The notes: generated by a model from the sequence alone, not told the origin. A stretch of 64,000 nucleotides of DNA from Psychrosphaera ytuae (GCF_017638545.1 NZ_CP072110.1:1798001-1862000); one strand, 5' to 3'; shown: positions 1-9,568, numbered from the stretch's first letter. Made by a program: numbers and translations.

Positions 1-2045
1 TACCATACAAACCTAAACGTCGTACCAAAGGCGAAATTGCAAAAGAACAAGGACTCGAGCCGCTTGCAGACGCCCTGTTTAACGATCCAAATTTAGACCC
101 AGAAGTAGTAGCCAAAGAATATCTTAGTGCTGATGTTGCTGACGAAAAAGCAGCACTCGATGGCGCCAAGTACATTTTAATGGAGCGTTTTGCTGAAGAT
201 GCTGATTTGTTAAATAAGATTCGCCGCTACGTAAAACAAAACGCGCACTTAGAGTCCAAAGTCATTGCCGGCAAAGAAAAAGAAGGCGCCAAGTTCCAAG
301 ACTACTTTGAACATTCAGAGCTGGCGACTAAGGTACCTTCACACCGCTTATTAGCTATGTTGCGCGGGCGCAATGAAGGTGTGTTGCAATTAACCTTAAA
401 TGCAGACCCAGAACAGGAAGCACCGGTTCGTGAGTCCCACTGTGAAAGCATTATTGCTCAACATTTTGATCTTAGCTTTAATCAAAAGGCGGCAGACAAG
501 TGGTTAAAAACCGTGGTCCAATGGACTTGGAAAATTAAGATTTCATTGTCCGTCGAAAACGAAGTGTTAACTGAGATTAGAGAAGCCGCAGAGGTCGAAG
601 CCATCCGCGTGTTTGCAAATAACCTAAGTGATCTTCTAATGGCGGCGCCTGCTGGAGCTAAAACAACCATTGGTATCGACCCTGGATTCAGAACCGGCTG
701 TAAAATCGCAGTTATCGATAAAACAGGTAAATTACTTGATACCGCCACGATTTTCCCACATGAACCCCAAAACCATTGGGACAAGTCAATTCGCACTATC
801 GAGCACCTAGCGCGCACTCACAAAGCAGAATTAATTGCGATAGGCAACGGCACTGCCTCTCGAGAAACCGACAAGCTCGCGGCCGAAGTCGTCAAAAAAG
901 CCCCTGAATTAAAGTTAACTAAAATTATGGTGAGTGAAGCGGGTGCGTCTGTGTACTCAGCGAGTGAATTTGCCGCTAATGAGTTTCCTGATTTAGACGT
1001 ATCGATTCGCGGAGCCGTGTCGATTGCGCGACGCTTACAAGACCCTCTTGCCGAGCTAGTAAAAATCGAGCCTAAATCAATTGGCGTAGGTCAATACCAA
1101 CACGATGTTAGCCAAAGCTTGTTATCGAAGAGCCTAGATGCGGTGGTAGAAGATTGTGTAAACGCAGTTGGCGTTGACTTAAACACGGCTTCGGTGCCAC
1201 TTTTGACTCGTGTTTCAGGGCTTAATAAAACCCTAGCTAATAATATTGTTAAATACCGCGACGCTAATGGTCGTTTTGATAACCGAAAAGACCTTAAAAA
1301 AGTCGAGCGACTCGGTCCTAAAGCCTTTGAGCAGTGCGCGGGCTTTTTGAAGATTGTCGACGGTAGCAACCCACTCGACGCGTCTTCTGTTCACCCAGAA
1401 GCCTACCCTGTGGTAAAACGCATCATCGAAACTCACCAGCGCGAAGTAAACGACATCATTGCCAACCAAGACTTTTTGAGTAACTTGGCCGCCAATGACT
1501 TTATCGACGACACCTTTGGTCTACCAACGGTGAAAGACATTATCAAAGAGCTAGAAAAGCCGGGTCGTGATCCACGCCCAGAGTTTAAAACCGCTACTTT
1601 TAAAGAAGGTGTCGAGACGCTATCAGACCTAAAAGCAAATATGATTTTGGAAGGCGTCGTAACCAACGTGACTAACTTTGGTGCCTTTGTTGATGTTGGT
1701 GTTCACCAAGATGGTTTGGTTCACATCTCTTCACTGACGGATAAGTTTGTTTCTGAACCATCAGAAGTCGTAAAAGCCGGTGATATCGTTAAAGTTAAAG
1801 TGTTGGACGTTGACGTTCCGCGTAAGCGCATTAGTTTGACGATGCGCATGGACGAACAAGCTAAATCGTCAAGTGGTGCAGGTTCTAATCGCAGTGACGC
1901 GACAAGAAACAACGGCGCTAGAAGCAATAACCAGCGTGCTTCAAACCAGCGAGTACAAGGCAATAAATCAAGTAATAACGCCTTAGGCGGTGGTGCTATG
2001 GGTAATGCATTTGCAGATGCATTTGCTAAAGCTAAGAAAAAGTAG
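1..2045 (+). CDS. tex: Tex family S1 RNA-binding protein (5' end outside window)
   Basis: Tex is a cytoplasmic nucleic-acid-binding protein implicated in transcript handling and stress tolerance. The frame is open from base 3, and its first visible residues (YKPKRRTKG) are the conserved Tex N-terminal region, so the ATG at 180 is internal. About 680 residues are visible and roughly the first 90-100 are missing compared with the usual ~770. Visible parts in order are the N-terminal helical region, a YqgF/RNase H-like domain (IGIDPGFRTGCK), helix-hairpin-helix repeats, and an S1 domain (GVVTNVTNFGAFVDVGVHQDG). The tail is rich in Ser, Asn, Gly and Arg and ends in a Lys-rich stretch. No clear terminator follows before the next gene. 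Confidence 0.95.
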   Translation, partial: PYKPKRRTKGEIAKEQGLEPLADALFNDPNLDPEVVAKEYLSADVADEKAALDGAKYILMERFAEDADLLNKIRRYVKQNAHLESKVIAGKEKEGAKFQDYFEHSELATKVPSHRLLAMLRGRNEGVLQLTLNADPEQEAPVRESHCESIIAQHFDLSFNQKAADKWLKTVVQWTWKIKISLSVENEVLTEIREAAEVEAIRVFANNLSDLLMAAPAGAKTTIGIDPGFRTGCKIAVIDKTGKLLDTATIFPHEPQNHWDKSIRTIEHLARTHKAELIAIGNGTASRETDKLAAEVVKKAPELKLTKIMVSEAGASVYSASEFAANEFPDLDVSIRGAVSIARRLQDPLAELVKIEPKSIGVGQYQHDVSQSLLSKSLDAVVEDCVNAVGVDLNTASVPLLTRVSGLNKTLANNIVKYRDANGRFDNRKDLKKVERLGPKAFEQCAGFLKIVDGSNPLDASSVHPEAYPVVKRIIETHQREVNDIIANQDFLSNLAANDFIDDTFGLPTVKDIIKELEKPGRDPRPEFKTATFKEGVETLSDLKANMILEGVVTNVTNFGAFVDVGVHQDGLVHISSLTDKFVSEPSEVVKAGDIVKVKVLDVDVPRKRISLTMRMDEQAKSSSGAGSNRSDATRNNGARSNNQRASNQRVQGNKSSNNALGGGAMGNAFADAFAKAKKK

Positions 2046-2124
2046 TTTAGTAGTTAAATAACAGAAACAATGGCGCTGTGCAGTCTAGTAGCGCTCTGAT
2101 AATACAATTAAAAGTGGAGTGTTT

Positions 2125-3081
2125 ATGTTTTCTATCGGCTTTTCTTTATCACGCAGTATTGTGATTAACAGGCCAATCGAACAAGTCATGCAAAACGTTG
2201 GTGATTTTAATCACTGGAATGCATGGTCGCCATGGATCATTCAAGAACCTGACTGTCCCGTAGAGGTCAGTGGTGAGGCCAATACTGTTGGACACAGCCA
2301 AAAGTGGCAAGGTGACCGCATTGGTACTGGCAAAATTACCATTACAGATATTCAGCCAAACCAAAAAATTGCTTACGACCTCGTCTTTTTAGCACCGTGG
2401 AAAAGCCAATCTAAAACTCAATTCACTTTTGAATCTGTGACTTCAAGTGAGAGTGGAGAAGGATCTGCCACTAAAGTAAGCTGGGCGATGCAGGGCAGTT
2501 TGCCATTTTTCTTATTCTTTATGAAAAAAATGATGACCGCGATGATAGGCTCAGACTACGCTCGTGGTTTATCTATGTTAAAAGAGTACATTGAAACAGA
2601 CACAGTACTGTCCAAAGTCGATATCAACGGCATCAAACCGCAAAAAGGCTTTCACTATGTTGGTTTTAGACACAAGTGCCACATCGAAAACATTAAAGAA
2701 ACCATGGGGCCCGTGTTCCAACAGCTGATTGATGAACGCTTACCTCTACCAGACTTAATGCTAACTATCAGCCACAAGTTTGATTTTGTGACGGGTGAAT
2801 GCGAGCTAACAGGTGCGTTTGCGTATCATGAAAAGCCAAGTTTTGATGTGCCGACCAATATGGTATTTGGTGAATACCCGGCCCATAATGCGCTTGAGAT
2901 CAACCATACTGGCAGCTACTCACACCTTAGTAACGGATGGGCAACCGCAAAACACTATCAACAGTTTGCCAAGCTTAAAAGCGCCAAAAAGCTCGCTGAT
3001 TATGAGGTGTATCGCAATGCGCCAAAGTCTGTCGCGGAAAAAGATTTACTCACGACGATTTTATTGCCGTTACGTGATTAG
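2125..3081 (+). CDS. SRPBCC domain plus GyrI-like effector-binding domain protein
   Basis: This is a predicted cytoplasmic small-molecule-binding protein of about 318 residues. Residues 1 to about 150 look like an SRPBCC/polyketide-cyclase fold (INRPIEQVMQNVGDFNHWNAW near the start). The rest, from about 155, resembles the GyrI-like/AraC effector-binding fold (FHYVGFRHKCH, then YPAHNALEINHTGSY). There is no DNA-binding domain. ATG 2125 is chosen over GTG 2119 because the GGAG ribosome-binding site at 2116-2119 would overlap the GTG. Ligand and role are unknown. It stands alone and is followed by a strong terminator. Confidence 0.8.
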   Translation: MFSIGFSLSRSIVINRPIEQVMQNVGDFNHWNAWSPWIIQEPDCPVEVSGEANTVGHSQKWQGDRIGTGKITITDIQPNQKIAYDLVFLAPWKSQSKTQFTFESVTSSESGEGSATKVSWAMQGSLPFFLFFMKKMMTAMIGSDYARGLSMLKEYIETDTVLSKVDINGIKPQKGFHYVGFRHKCHIENIKETMGPVFQQLIDERLPLPDLMLTISHKFDFVTGECELTGAFAYHEKPSFDVPTNMVFGEYPAHNALEINHTGSYSHLSNGWATAKHYQQFAKLKSAKKLADYEVYRNAPKSVAEKDLLTTILLPLRD

Positions 3082-3101
3082 TTGTGAGTTCTTAAACAAA
3101 T

Positions 3102-3130
3102 AAAAAGCGACGTTATGTCGCTTTTTTGTT
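3102..3130. terminator. Intrinsic terminator, probably bidirectional
   Basis: A perfect 10-bp stem (AAAAAGCGAC at 3102-3111, GTCGCTTTTT at 3117-3126) encloses a GTTAT loop and is followed by more T residues. The A-run on the left arm gives a T-run on the minus strand too. It lies between convergent genes ending at 3081 and 3183 and can serve both. Confidence 0.85.
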
Positions 3131-3182
3131 TTCTATATTCCACCTACTTTCCGTCTATACTCCATATAGCCAATTAAGTTTG

Positions 3183-4919
3183 TCAGGACGATTGCGCAAA
3201 CTCATCAACCATAGTGACCAGTGTCTCTGATTTGACTACTGCTGGACTCTCAACACTTTCTGTAGCTTGTGTCGTGGTGTCGCCAACCCCCCCTATCAAC
3301 TCATCTCTAATCTCATTGAAGTGTTTTGACTGCTTTTCATCTAGTTGAGATTTATCAAGAACATCAATCGTATTATGCGCTAACGATTTATGGCCATCAT
3401 CTAACCCATCACTTCGATGTATCGCAACGAGGACTTTAAGTAAACTGAGCGCAACTTTGACATTTTTAGGAGTCAGTTGCAGTGCTTGCTCAAGTGACTT
3501 AAGTGCTGGAGCCATCTTTTTCTTCTTAAAAAACTCCACTGCCATACTGTTAAGCTGTTTAGGCGTAAAGTGAATTTCAGATCTTTCCTTTGACTCTTGT
3601 TCGACAAATTTAGCCGTCACAGCACCGGATAGTGTCTCAGAAGCAATTTGTTTTTTAATTGCATCGAGCAATATAAGTGCCTCTTCGCGTTTACCAAGTT
3701 CGTGAAAAACCTTTACCTTATCCAAATTATCTTCAAGTGAAGTTGTCGGTTTAATACTGACCTGTGAATCAACCAAACGGGTTGCGAGTGCAGACTCTTC
3801 TTGAGCATTAAGTAGACGTGCCCGAACTACCACCAACTGCTCTTTAAAATCCGAACTATTGGCGCTGTTTTCTAACTCTTGAATATAAGCTTCTATTCGA
3901 TTTAATAACTTATAAGACTCAATACTGTCTACAGACTGAGCCAAATCAATACCTGAGCGAATAACGTTGAACATTAAGTCAGGTGAGTCGTGAATAGAAT
4001 TTTTAGCGTACTTAGCCATATTAACCGTTGCTAAGTATTGAGCTTTCTGGTCGTGATTAAGCCTTGCTAGGTCCCATACTTTCTTGTTCCTGGCAATATT
4101 ACGAGGTGACAGCGCTGCTGCTTTTTGGATTTCTTCGTAGGCTTTTTGATAATCTTCTTTGTCGACATAATATTCAGCCAGTAAGTCAAAGGTGGCAAAT
4201 CGCGTTTCCACTTTTTGGGTCATTGTTTCTAACTGTTTTTCGATTTCTGAGATTTTGTCCTGTTTTAACAGTGCATGAACATAACCAAGGTGAACCCAAG
4301 AAAAATTACACTGCTCGAACAGTTCTCGATAATAGGTCTCAGCTACCGAAAACTCTCTGAGTTTTAAATAACACTCGCCCTTCATGCGCAATAAATGGTT
4401 TTGATATTTTTTTAGTTCTGGGTTCAACAAGTGTCGGTCGATGTAATAGATCGCTTGTCCGAAATCGCGATTGTCAATGCTTCGGTATACGTTAGAGAGG
4501 CTGCGCTTGGTGTTTAACGCATGACTAAAACGGCTGGTAATTTGTTGAACATTAAGAGGCTTTACCCAAAAATCATCGGGTTGGAGTTCTGAAATACTGT
4601 TTACCAGGGTTTCGTCAGTTTCTGAGCTCAAAAAAATCAATAGAGTACTTTTGTTGACGTAACCTTTGACCTTCATTTCTTCAAGAATATGAAAACCATC
4701 TCGGTCACTTTTTACATTAAACGCACAGAGCACCACATCAAACTGAATCTCAGCACATAACCTAAGACCGTAAAAGGCATTTTCTGCCGATTTTATATTT
4801 TGTAGGCCGAGTTCATTGAGAGTTTTTTTGATGATGTCATGGACAAGAATATTATCGTCGATAATAAGAACGTTGAGATCTTCAACGCGTTTAGGCTTGT
4901 GTTGCGCTGCCAATTCCAT
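3183..4919 (-). CDS. Degenerate receiver domain with TPR repeats
   Basis: About 578 residues. The N-terminal ~125 form a CheY-like receiver (LIIDDNILVHD with acidic pair D21-D22; K120 in WVKPL; S98/S99). The expected phospho-acceptor position reads VVLCAFN, so Ala66 replaces Asp (codon GCG, 4724-4722). The remainder is helical with TPR-like repeats (for example CYLKLREFSVAETYYRELFE and ALKSLEQALQLTPKNVKVAL). No HTH, kinase or GGDEF/EAL output is present, so it probably acts through protein-protein contacts, in the manner of VieB-type proteins. ATG 4919 is preferred over GTG 4952 because GGAG sits just upstream of it. It is transcribed alone, downstream of xerC. Confidence 0.85.
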   Translation of the reverse strand: MELAAQHKPKRVEDLNVLIIDDNILVHDIIKKTLNELGLQNIKSAENAFYGLRLCAEIQFDVVLCAFNVKSDRDGFHILEEMKVKGYVNKSTLLIFLSSETDETLVNSISELQPDDFWVKPLNVQQITSRFSHALNTKRSLSNVYRSIDNRDFGQAIYYIDRHLLNPELKKYQNHLLRMKGECYLKLREFSVAETYYRELFEQCNFSWVHLGYVHALLKQDKISEIEKQLETMTQKVETRFATFDLLAEYYVDKEDYQKAYEEIQKAAALSPRNIARNKKVWDLARLNHDQKAQYLATVNMAKYAKNSIHDSPDLMFNVIRSGIDLAQSVDSIESYKLLNRIEAYIQELENSANSSDFKEQLVVVRARLLNAQEESALATRLVDSQVSIKPTTSLEDNLDKVKVFHELGKREEALILLDAIKKQIASETLSGAVTAKFVEQESKERSEIHFTPKQLNSMAVEFFKKKKMAPALKSLEQALQLTPKNVKVALSLLKVLVAIHRSDGLDDGHKSLAHNTIDVLDKSQLDEKQSKHFNEIRDELIGGVGDTTTQATESVESPAVVKSETLVTMVDEFAQSS

Positions 4920-5033
4920 TTGTATTTCTCCAAAAGTGTTGCATGTCACCACATACTGCGAACACTATGAGTATGCCAGTATAAATCGTTTAAGACCAAC
5001 CAATCTGTCTCAAAAACAGTAACAAACTTGAGT

Positions 5034-5981
5034 TTATTTATTCTTTTTTGCTCGGGGGTGGGCTTTGTCATAAACAGAAGCCAAGTGCTGGTAATCCAGA
5101 TGCGTATAAATTTGCGTGGTGGATAGGTTTTGATGGCCCAATAGCTCTTGCACAGCCCTTAAATCACCACTCGATTCTAACACGTGAGACGCAAAAGAAT
5201 GACGTAATTTATGTGGGTGTAAGGTGCCTTTTAGACCTTGTTTTTGAGCCCAGTGTTTAAGGCGCTGATCAATTTGACGAGTCGACAAGCGATTGCCGAG
5301 CTTACTTAAAAACAATGGCGCAGTTTGAGTATCTGTACGCTCAGTTTCAAACAGTACTCTATGTTTCAGCCAATCATTGATCGCTTGTAATGCTAATTGA
5401 CCCAAAGGAACGATTCGCTCTCGATTTCCTTTACCCAATACTCGCACTTCTCTATCGCTGAGGTTTAGAGAAGAAATGTTCAACCCTGCTAATTCAGACA
5501 GTCGAAGGCCGCTACTGTAGAACAACTCCATTATAGCTTTATCACGAAACTCAATGGGTGACTCAGGCTCAAAAGACAATAACCCTGAAAGCTCATCTAC
5601 CGACATATTCTTAGGTAAGGCACGACCGCTTTTAGGAGCGCTGACAAGTTCAGACGGATCCGTTGTAATAACGCCCTTTTGCAACAAAAATCGAAACAGG
5701 CCTTTGCAAGAAGATACTTTGTTTTGAATGGATGAGGGTTTTAAATTGGCTTTTTTGAAACTCACCAACCAGCGTTTTAAATCCGCTTCTGATACTTCAG
5801 ACCAATGGCTGATTGAATCACGATGTAACTGAACCGCGAGCGATAGTAGAGGTCTAAGGTAAGTTGCAAGAGTGTGTTTGGAGTAACCTCTTTCGTGTTG
5901 CAAAAAGGATAGGTAACGCTCGAGATCTGCTACCATCGCCGAAGGTAAAGATGTCTTCACATCATCGGGAATTGCGGTCAC
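5034..5981 (-). CDS. xerC: Tyrosine recombinase XerC
   Basis: XerC acts with XerD at dif to resolve chromosome dimers. The 315 residues match the family length. The N-terminal SAM-like core-binding domain spans about residues 15-105. The catalytic domain carries the full set: Arg in SSGLRLSEL, Lys in VLGKGNRERIVPL, His and Arg in HPHKLRHSFA, His in LLGHQNL and Tyr in QIYTHLD. The start overlaps the stop of the DUF484 gene by 4 bases, indicating translational coupling. Its position downstream of dapF and DUF484 is the standard gammaproteobacterial order and separates it from xerD or phage integrases. Confidence 0.95.
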   Translation of the reverse strand: MTAIPDDVKTSLPSAMVADLERYLSFLQHERGYSKHTLATYLRPLLSLAVQLHRDSISHWSEVSEADLKRWLVSFKKANLKPSSIQNKVSSCKGLFRFLLQKGVITTDPSELVSAPKSGRALPKNMSVDELSGLLSFEPESPIEFRDKAIMELFYSSGLRLSELAGLNISSLNLSDREVRVLGKGNRERIVPLGQLALQAINDWLKHRVLFETERTDTQTAPLFLSKLGNRLSTRQIDQRLKHWAQKQGLKGTLHPHKLRHSFASHVLESSGDLRAVQELLGHQNLSTTQIYTHLDYQHLASVYDKAHPRAKKNK

Positions 5982-6679
5982 TCCGCTTGCGCCTCACCTT
6001 CTACCTGGCTGACTTCGTCACCTTTGACAAGATGAACAAAGTGTTTACTTAAAAGACGAGCCAATTCCTTGATAAAAAAGGTATCCATTTGCGGTTGGAA
6101 ATGATCAGCTTGTTTTGCACCAAATGCTGCAATACCAAAAATTTCTTCGCACTCCTCACTTTCGTGAACCACTTCGATTAGTGCAATGGATTTCGCTTCT
6201 TCATCAAACACAACTTCCATTAACTCATTCGATAAACGGCCAAGGTAAGTCCCCTTATCACCAAGTTTAGCTTGAAGGTGCAAATAAGCTTCGTCTTGAG
6301 GTTGTAAGAGTCTGAATTGAACTAGGTATAAGTGGTCTTGACAGATTTTGCTAACGACGTTTTCAAGCTCTGCAATGCTAGGGCAGCCGACCAACGAAAT
6401 ATAGATTTCGCTGATAGCTTTAAATATCACTTCATTGACTCGAGCATTATCAATCAATATCGACAACTGCTCTTCCATTTCTGTGATCTTGTTGCGCTGC
6501 ATTTCTTGGCGTTTTTCTAACAACGAAATTGCCCCACGTGAGATGTGAGGGATTTGAATCTCGGTTACCATGTCAGGAAATTGAGCAAAAAAATCTGGGT
6601 TTTGCTCTAAGTACGCTTTGACCTGATCGGGATCAAGATTCATTGGTCCATCGTTATTTGGCTTCGCCGTTTTGCTCAT
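5978..6679 (-). CDS. DUF484 family (GAF-like) protein
   Basis: A cytoplasmic protein of 233 residues of the DUF484 family, which has a GAF-like fold and no established biochemical role. Recognisable parts are the N-terminal VKAYLEQNPDFFAQFPDM, typical of the family, then a Leu/Glu/Gln-rich helical segment (EKRQEMQRNKITEMEEQL) and the GAF-like region. It overlaps dapF by 4 bases upstream and xerC by 4 bases downstream, so the three are translated from one message. It is conserved between dapF and xerC in many gammaproteobacteria (yigA position in E. coli). Confidence 0.9.
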   Translation of the reverse strand: MSKTAKPNNDGPMNLDPDQVKAYLEQNPDFFAQFPDMVTEIQIPHISRGAISLLEKRQEMQRNKITEMEEQLSILIDNARVNEVIFKAISEIYISLVGCPSIAELENVVSKICQDHLYLVQFRLLQPQDEAYLHLQAKLGDKGTYLGRLSNELMEVVFDEEAKSIALIEVVHESEECEEIFGIAAFGAKQADHFQPQMDTFFIKELARLLSKHFVHLVKGDEVSQVEGEAQAE

Positions 6680-7506
6680 AAGTGTATTTGTCCATCAAAC
6701 ACATATTGCGCCGGACCTGTCATCTTGACGGGCGATGATTCATCATGCCAACGAATATGTAAGCTACCACCTGGTAAATCTACTTGAACTTTACTACCAA
6801 GTAAATCTTGAATTCGGCCTATGACTACCGCTGCACAAGCGCCACTGCCACAAGCAAGTGTCTCTCCAGCACCGCGTTCAAACACGCGTAATTTAATATG
6901 CTCGGAGTTAATAATTTGCATAAACCCAATATTAGCATTTTCTGGAAAACGTTCATGTTTTTCTAACTCAGCACCCAAGCCAAGTACATCGGTGTTCTCC
7001 AAATCGTCGACAACTACCACTCCATGCGGGTTACCCATCGACACTACACCAGCCATTACCGTTTTTTCAGAGGTCTGTAACAAGTAGGTTTTTTCTTGCT
7101 GATTAGCAACAAACGGGATTTTTTTAGGTTCAAAAATCGGCCTACCCATGTTGACGGTGACTTGGTCTTCACCTTCTAGGTACAACACCATGTTGCCTGA
7201 TTTTGTGCTCACTTTAATAGCAGTTTTGTTAGTAAGCCCTTTTAAATGAACAAATCGAGCAAAACAGCGTGCACCGTTGCCGCACTGCTGCACTTCTGAA
7301 CCATCTGAATTAAAAATTCGGTAGTGAAAATCCAGCTCTGGATCGTATGGTGGTTCGACCATCAATAATTGGTCAAAACCTATCCCAAAGTTTCGGTCAG
7401 CGAGCTTTTTGATCTGCTCTTTTGACAAAAATACATTTTGGGTGACGCCATCCACCACCATAAAGTCATTCCCTAAACCGTGCATTTTTGTGAAATTTAA
7501 CAACAT
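6676..7506 (-). CDS. dapF: Diaminopimelate epimerase
   Basis: DapF converts LL-diaminopimelate to the meso form, the penultimate step of lysine synthesis and a supply step for peptidoglycan. The 276 residues match the family. Both catalytic Cys blocks are present: QQCGNGARC in the N-terminal half and ACGSGACA in the C-terminal half. The start MLLNFTKMHGLGNDF places the conserved KMHGLGNDF motif at the expected distance from the N-terminus. It lies 88 bases downstream of lysA and overlaps DUF484, in the order lysA-dapF-DUF484-xerC. Confidence 0.97.
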   Translation of the reverse strand: MLLNFTKMHGLGNDFMVVDGVTQNVFLSKEQIKKLADRNFGIGFDQLLMVEPPYDPELDFHYRIFNSDGSEVQQCGNGARCFARFVHLKGLTNKTAIKVSTKSGNMVLYLEGEDQVTVNMGRPIFEPKKIPFVANQQEKTYLLQTSEKTVMAGVVSMGNPHGVVVVDDLENTDVLGLGAELEKHERFPENANIGFMQIINSEHIKLRVFERGAGETLACGSGACAAVVIGRIQDLLGSKVQVDLPGGSLHIRWHDESSPVKMTGPAQYVFDGQIHL

Positions 7507-7594
7507 GTCACTGCCTAAACCTTTTCCTAATATTTTCTATTTATACCACTTTATCGCCTATCGATGAAACGCCGAGGACGTTTTATTTAGGCTT

Positions 7595-8842
7595 TTAATC
7601 AATTACTTGTTCACCAGACCATAACGACTCTACTGTTTCGCGTTGACGAATGAGGTGGGTCTTATCACCATCGACCATAATCTCTGCCGCTCGTGGTCGA
7701 GAGTTGTAGTTACTGCTCATTGTAAAACCATAAGCACCGGCACTGCGCACAGCTAACAAATCGCCCGCTGCTACATTGAGTTCACGCTCTTTACCGATAA
7801 AGTCACCGGTTTCACAGATAGGCCCAACCACGTCGTAGACCTTGCTCTCGGCACTGGTTTTGACTACGGGTTCAATGCGTTGCCAAGCCGAATATAGGGC
7901 TGGACGAATCAAGTCATTCATCGCCGCATCCACAATACAGAAGTTTTTTTCTGCGTTTTGTTTGAGGTATTCGACTTTCGTTAACATTATTCCAGCGTTG
8001 GCCATGATGGCGCGACCAGGTTCAAAAATGATGGTCAACTGCGGGAATCGCTCAAGTTTTTTCATTAATGCCGCTGCATATTCGCTCGGATGGGGAGGCG
8101 CTTCACCATTGTAAGGTACACCTAAGCCGCCGCCTAAATCTAAATGACTCAGTTCAATGCCCTTATCAGCCAATCGATCGATGAGTGCTATCAGTGCATC
8201 CAAAGCATCTAAAAATGGCGAAATCTCAGTTAGCTGTGAACCAATATGGCAATCGACACCTTGTACGCTAAGTGATGGTTGACAGTGCGCCCACTCAAAA
8301 AGAGGCAGTGCTTGCTCGAGCTCGATACCAAACTTATTCTCTTTTAAACCGGTCGAAATGTAAGGGTGTGTGCCTGCATCCACATTTGGATTAACCCTAA
8401 TTGAAATCGGTGCAACCTTACCCTCAGCTGCCGCAACATCAGCAATTCGATGTAATTCGGCTTCAGACTCGACGTTAAAGCACTTGATCCCTAGGTCCAA
8501 GCCCAGTTTGATTTCCTCAACGGTTTTACCCACACCAGAAAAGACCACTTTACTTGGATCACCGCCCGCCTTGACGACACGAGACAACTCACCACCAGAA
8601 ACAATATCGAAGCCAGAGCCCATTTTGGCTAGTACGTTTAGTACAGCAATATTTGAATTTGCTTTTACGGCATAACAAATCAAATGAGGGTGGGATTTCA
8701 TTGCGTCGGTAAACGCTAAAAAGTGGCGTTCAATTGTCGCTCTAGAATAAACAAAGCAAGGAGTGCCGTACTGCTCTGCAATGTCAGTACAACTCACGTT
8801 TTCAGCGAAAAGGCGGTTTTGTGAATAATTAAAATGGTCCAC
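7595..8842 (-). CDS. lysA: Diaminopimelate decarboxylase
   Basis: LysA is a PLP enzyme that decarboxylates meso-diaminopimelate to L-lysine. The 415 residues fit the family. The PLP lysine lies in CYAVKANSN, the phosphate-binding glycines in DLGGGLGVPY, and the partner active-site Cys region in GPICETGDF. The C-terminal AGAYGFTMSSNYNSRPR is also characteristic. It stands first among the biosynthetic genes after the small lipoprotein gene, with dapF catalysing the preceding reaction next to it. Confidence 0.97.
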   Translation of the reverse strand: MDHFNYSQNRLFAENVSCTDIAEQYGTPCFVYSRATIERHFLAFTDAMKSHPHLICYAVKANSNIAVLNVLAKMGSGFDIVSGGELSRVVKAGGDPSKVVFSGVGKTVEEIKLGLDLGIKCFNVESEAELHRIADVAAAEGKVAPISIRVNPNVDAGTHPYISTGLKENKFGIELEQALPLFEWAHCQPSLSVQGVDCHIGSQLTEISPFLDALDALIALIDRLADKGIELSHLDLGGGLGVPYNGEAPPHPSEYAAALMKKLERFPQLTIIFEPGRAIMANAGIMLTKVEYLKQNAEKNFCIVDAAMNDLIRPALYSAWQRIEPVVKTSAESKVYDVVGPICETGDFIGKERELNVAAGDLLAVRSAGAYGFTMSSNYNSRPRAAEIMVDGDKTHLIRQRETVESLWSGEQVID

Positions 8843-8972
8843 GGACTCGGTCTCTTTTTACAGGTGTTTGGGTTAAATACGTTATGTACAGCTAGGATAA
8901 TCAATTTTAGTGTGTCTTTTAATGAATGTTTGACACCTTGAATTTTAAAAATTGAATACCAATTTTAAGGAT

Positions 8973-9182
8973 TTAAATATCGCGTTTGGGCGCAACCGAC
9001 GATGATTCGTCATTGACCTTAGAAGAGGACATTGACTTAGATTCTGGCTTGGCTTGAGTCGGTTTTTCTTGAGGAAGATGTAACGGACCCTTTTGACCAC
9101 AGCCAAGCAAAAAGCTAACAACAGTAGCGGTTACCGTTATTTTTAATTTTTGGCGAATAGAAGAATTAGGTCGTTGAGTCAT
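8973..9182 (-). CDS. lptM: LptM (YifL)-type small lipoprotein
   Basis: A 69-residue predicted lipoprotein. A charged N-terminus precedes a hydrophobic segment ending in lipobox LLGC. The mature end starts CGQKGPLHLP, the signature of YifL/LptM. In E. coli LptM stabilises the LptD-LptE lipopolysaccharide translocon during assembly. The Lys/Pro/Ser-rich tail looks disordered. It sits immediately before lysA and divergent from cyaY, the same place as yifL in enterobacteria, which supports the assignment despite the short length. Confidence 0.88.
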   Translation of the reverse strand: MTQRPNSSIRQKLKITVTATVVSFLLGCGQKGPLHLPQEKPTQAKPESKSMSSSKVNDESSSVAPKRDI

Positions 9183-9253
9183 GTTTTTAATGTATCTATT
9201 AAATTTGCCGCCTATAATCGCATGACAAACAGCAATTGCAAGTAGGAAAACCG

Positions 9254-9568
9254 ATGAATGACAGTCAATATCATCAACTCGCTGATGAACTTCTAGAATC
9301 TTTACAAGATACGGTCGACGAAATAGAGTTTGACCTAGATTATGAATCTGCCGGCGGAATCGTCGAAATCATCTTCCCTAATGGTTCAAAAATCATTGTT
9401 AACAAACAAGCGCCCCTTCACCAAATCTGGGTTGCGACCAAATTTAATGGCCACCACTTTGAATACAAAGACGGATTGTGGATTGATAACCGCACAGGTG
9501 TTGAATTATACGAACTGCTCAACGAAGCAGGCAGTAAGCAAGCCGGCGAGACAATTTCGTTCAATTAA
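9254..9568 (+). CDS. cyaY: Frataxin homologue CyaY
   Basis: CyaY is an iron-binding regulator of iron-sulfur cluster assembly that interacts with IscS. It has 104 residues when started at ATG 9254, which has AGGA nearby; a TTG at 9236 would add six residues and has no such site. The acidic first helix (LADELLESLQDTVDEIEFDLD) and the beta-sheet motifs IIVNKQAPLHQIWVA and GLWIDNRTGVEL are typical frataxin features. It is divergent from lptM across about 70 bases that must carry both promoters. Confidence 0.96.
   Translation: MNDSQYHQLADELLESLQDTVDEIEFDLDYESAGGIVEIIFPNGSKIIVNKQAPLHQIWVATKFNGHHFEYKDGLWIDNRTGVELYELLNEAGSKQAGETISFN

Noticed and set aside
2119..2124. GTG start for the SRPBCC protein
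   Set aside because: The ribosome site GGAG overlaps it; ATG 2125 is better spaced.
4920..4952. GTG start 33 bases upstream for the receiver-TPR protein
   Set aside because: The ATG at 4919 has GGAG directly upstream and starts just before the receiver domain; the extra residues are unlike the family.
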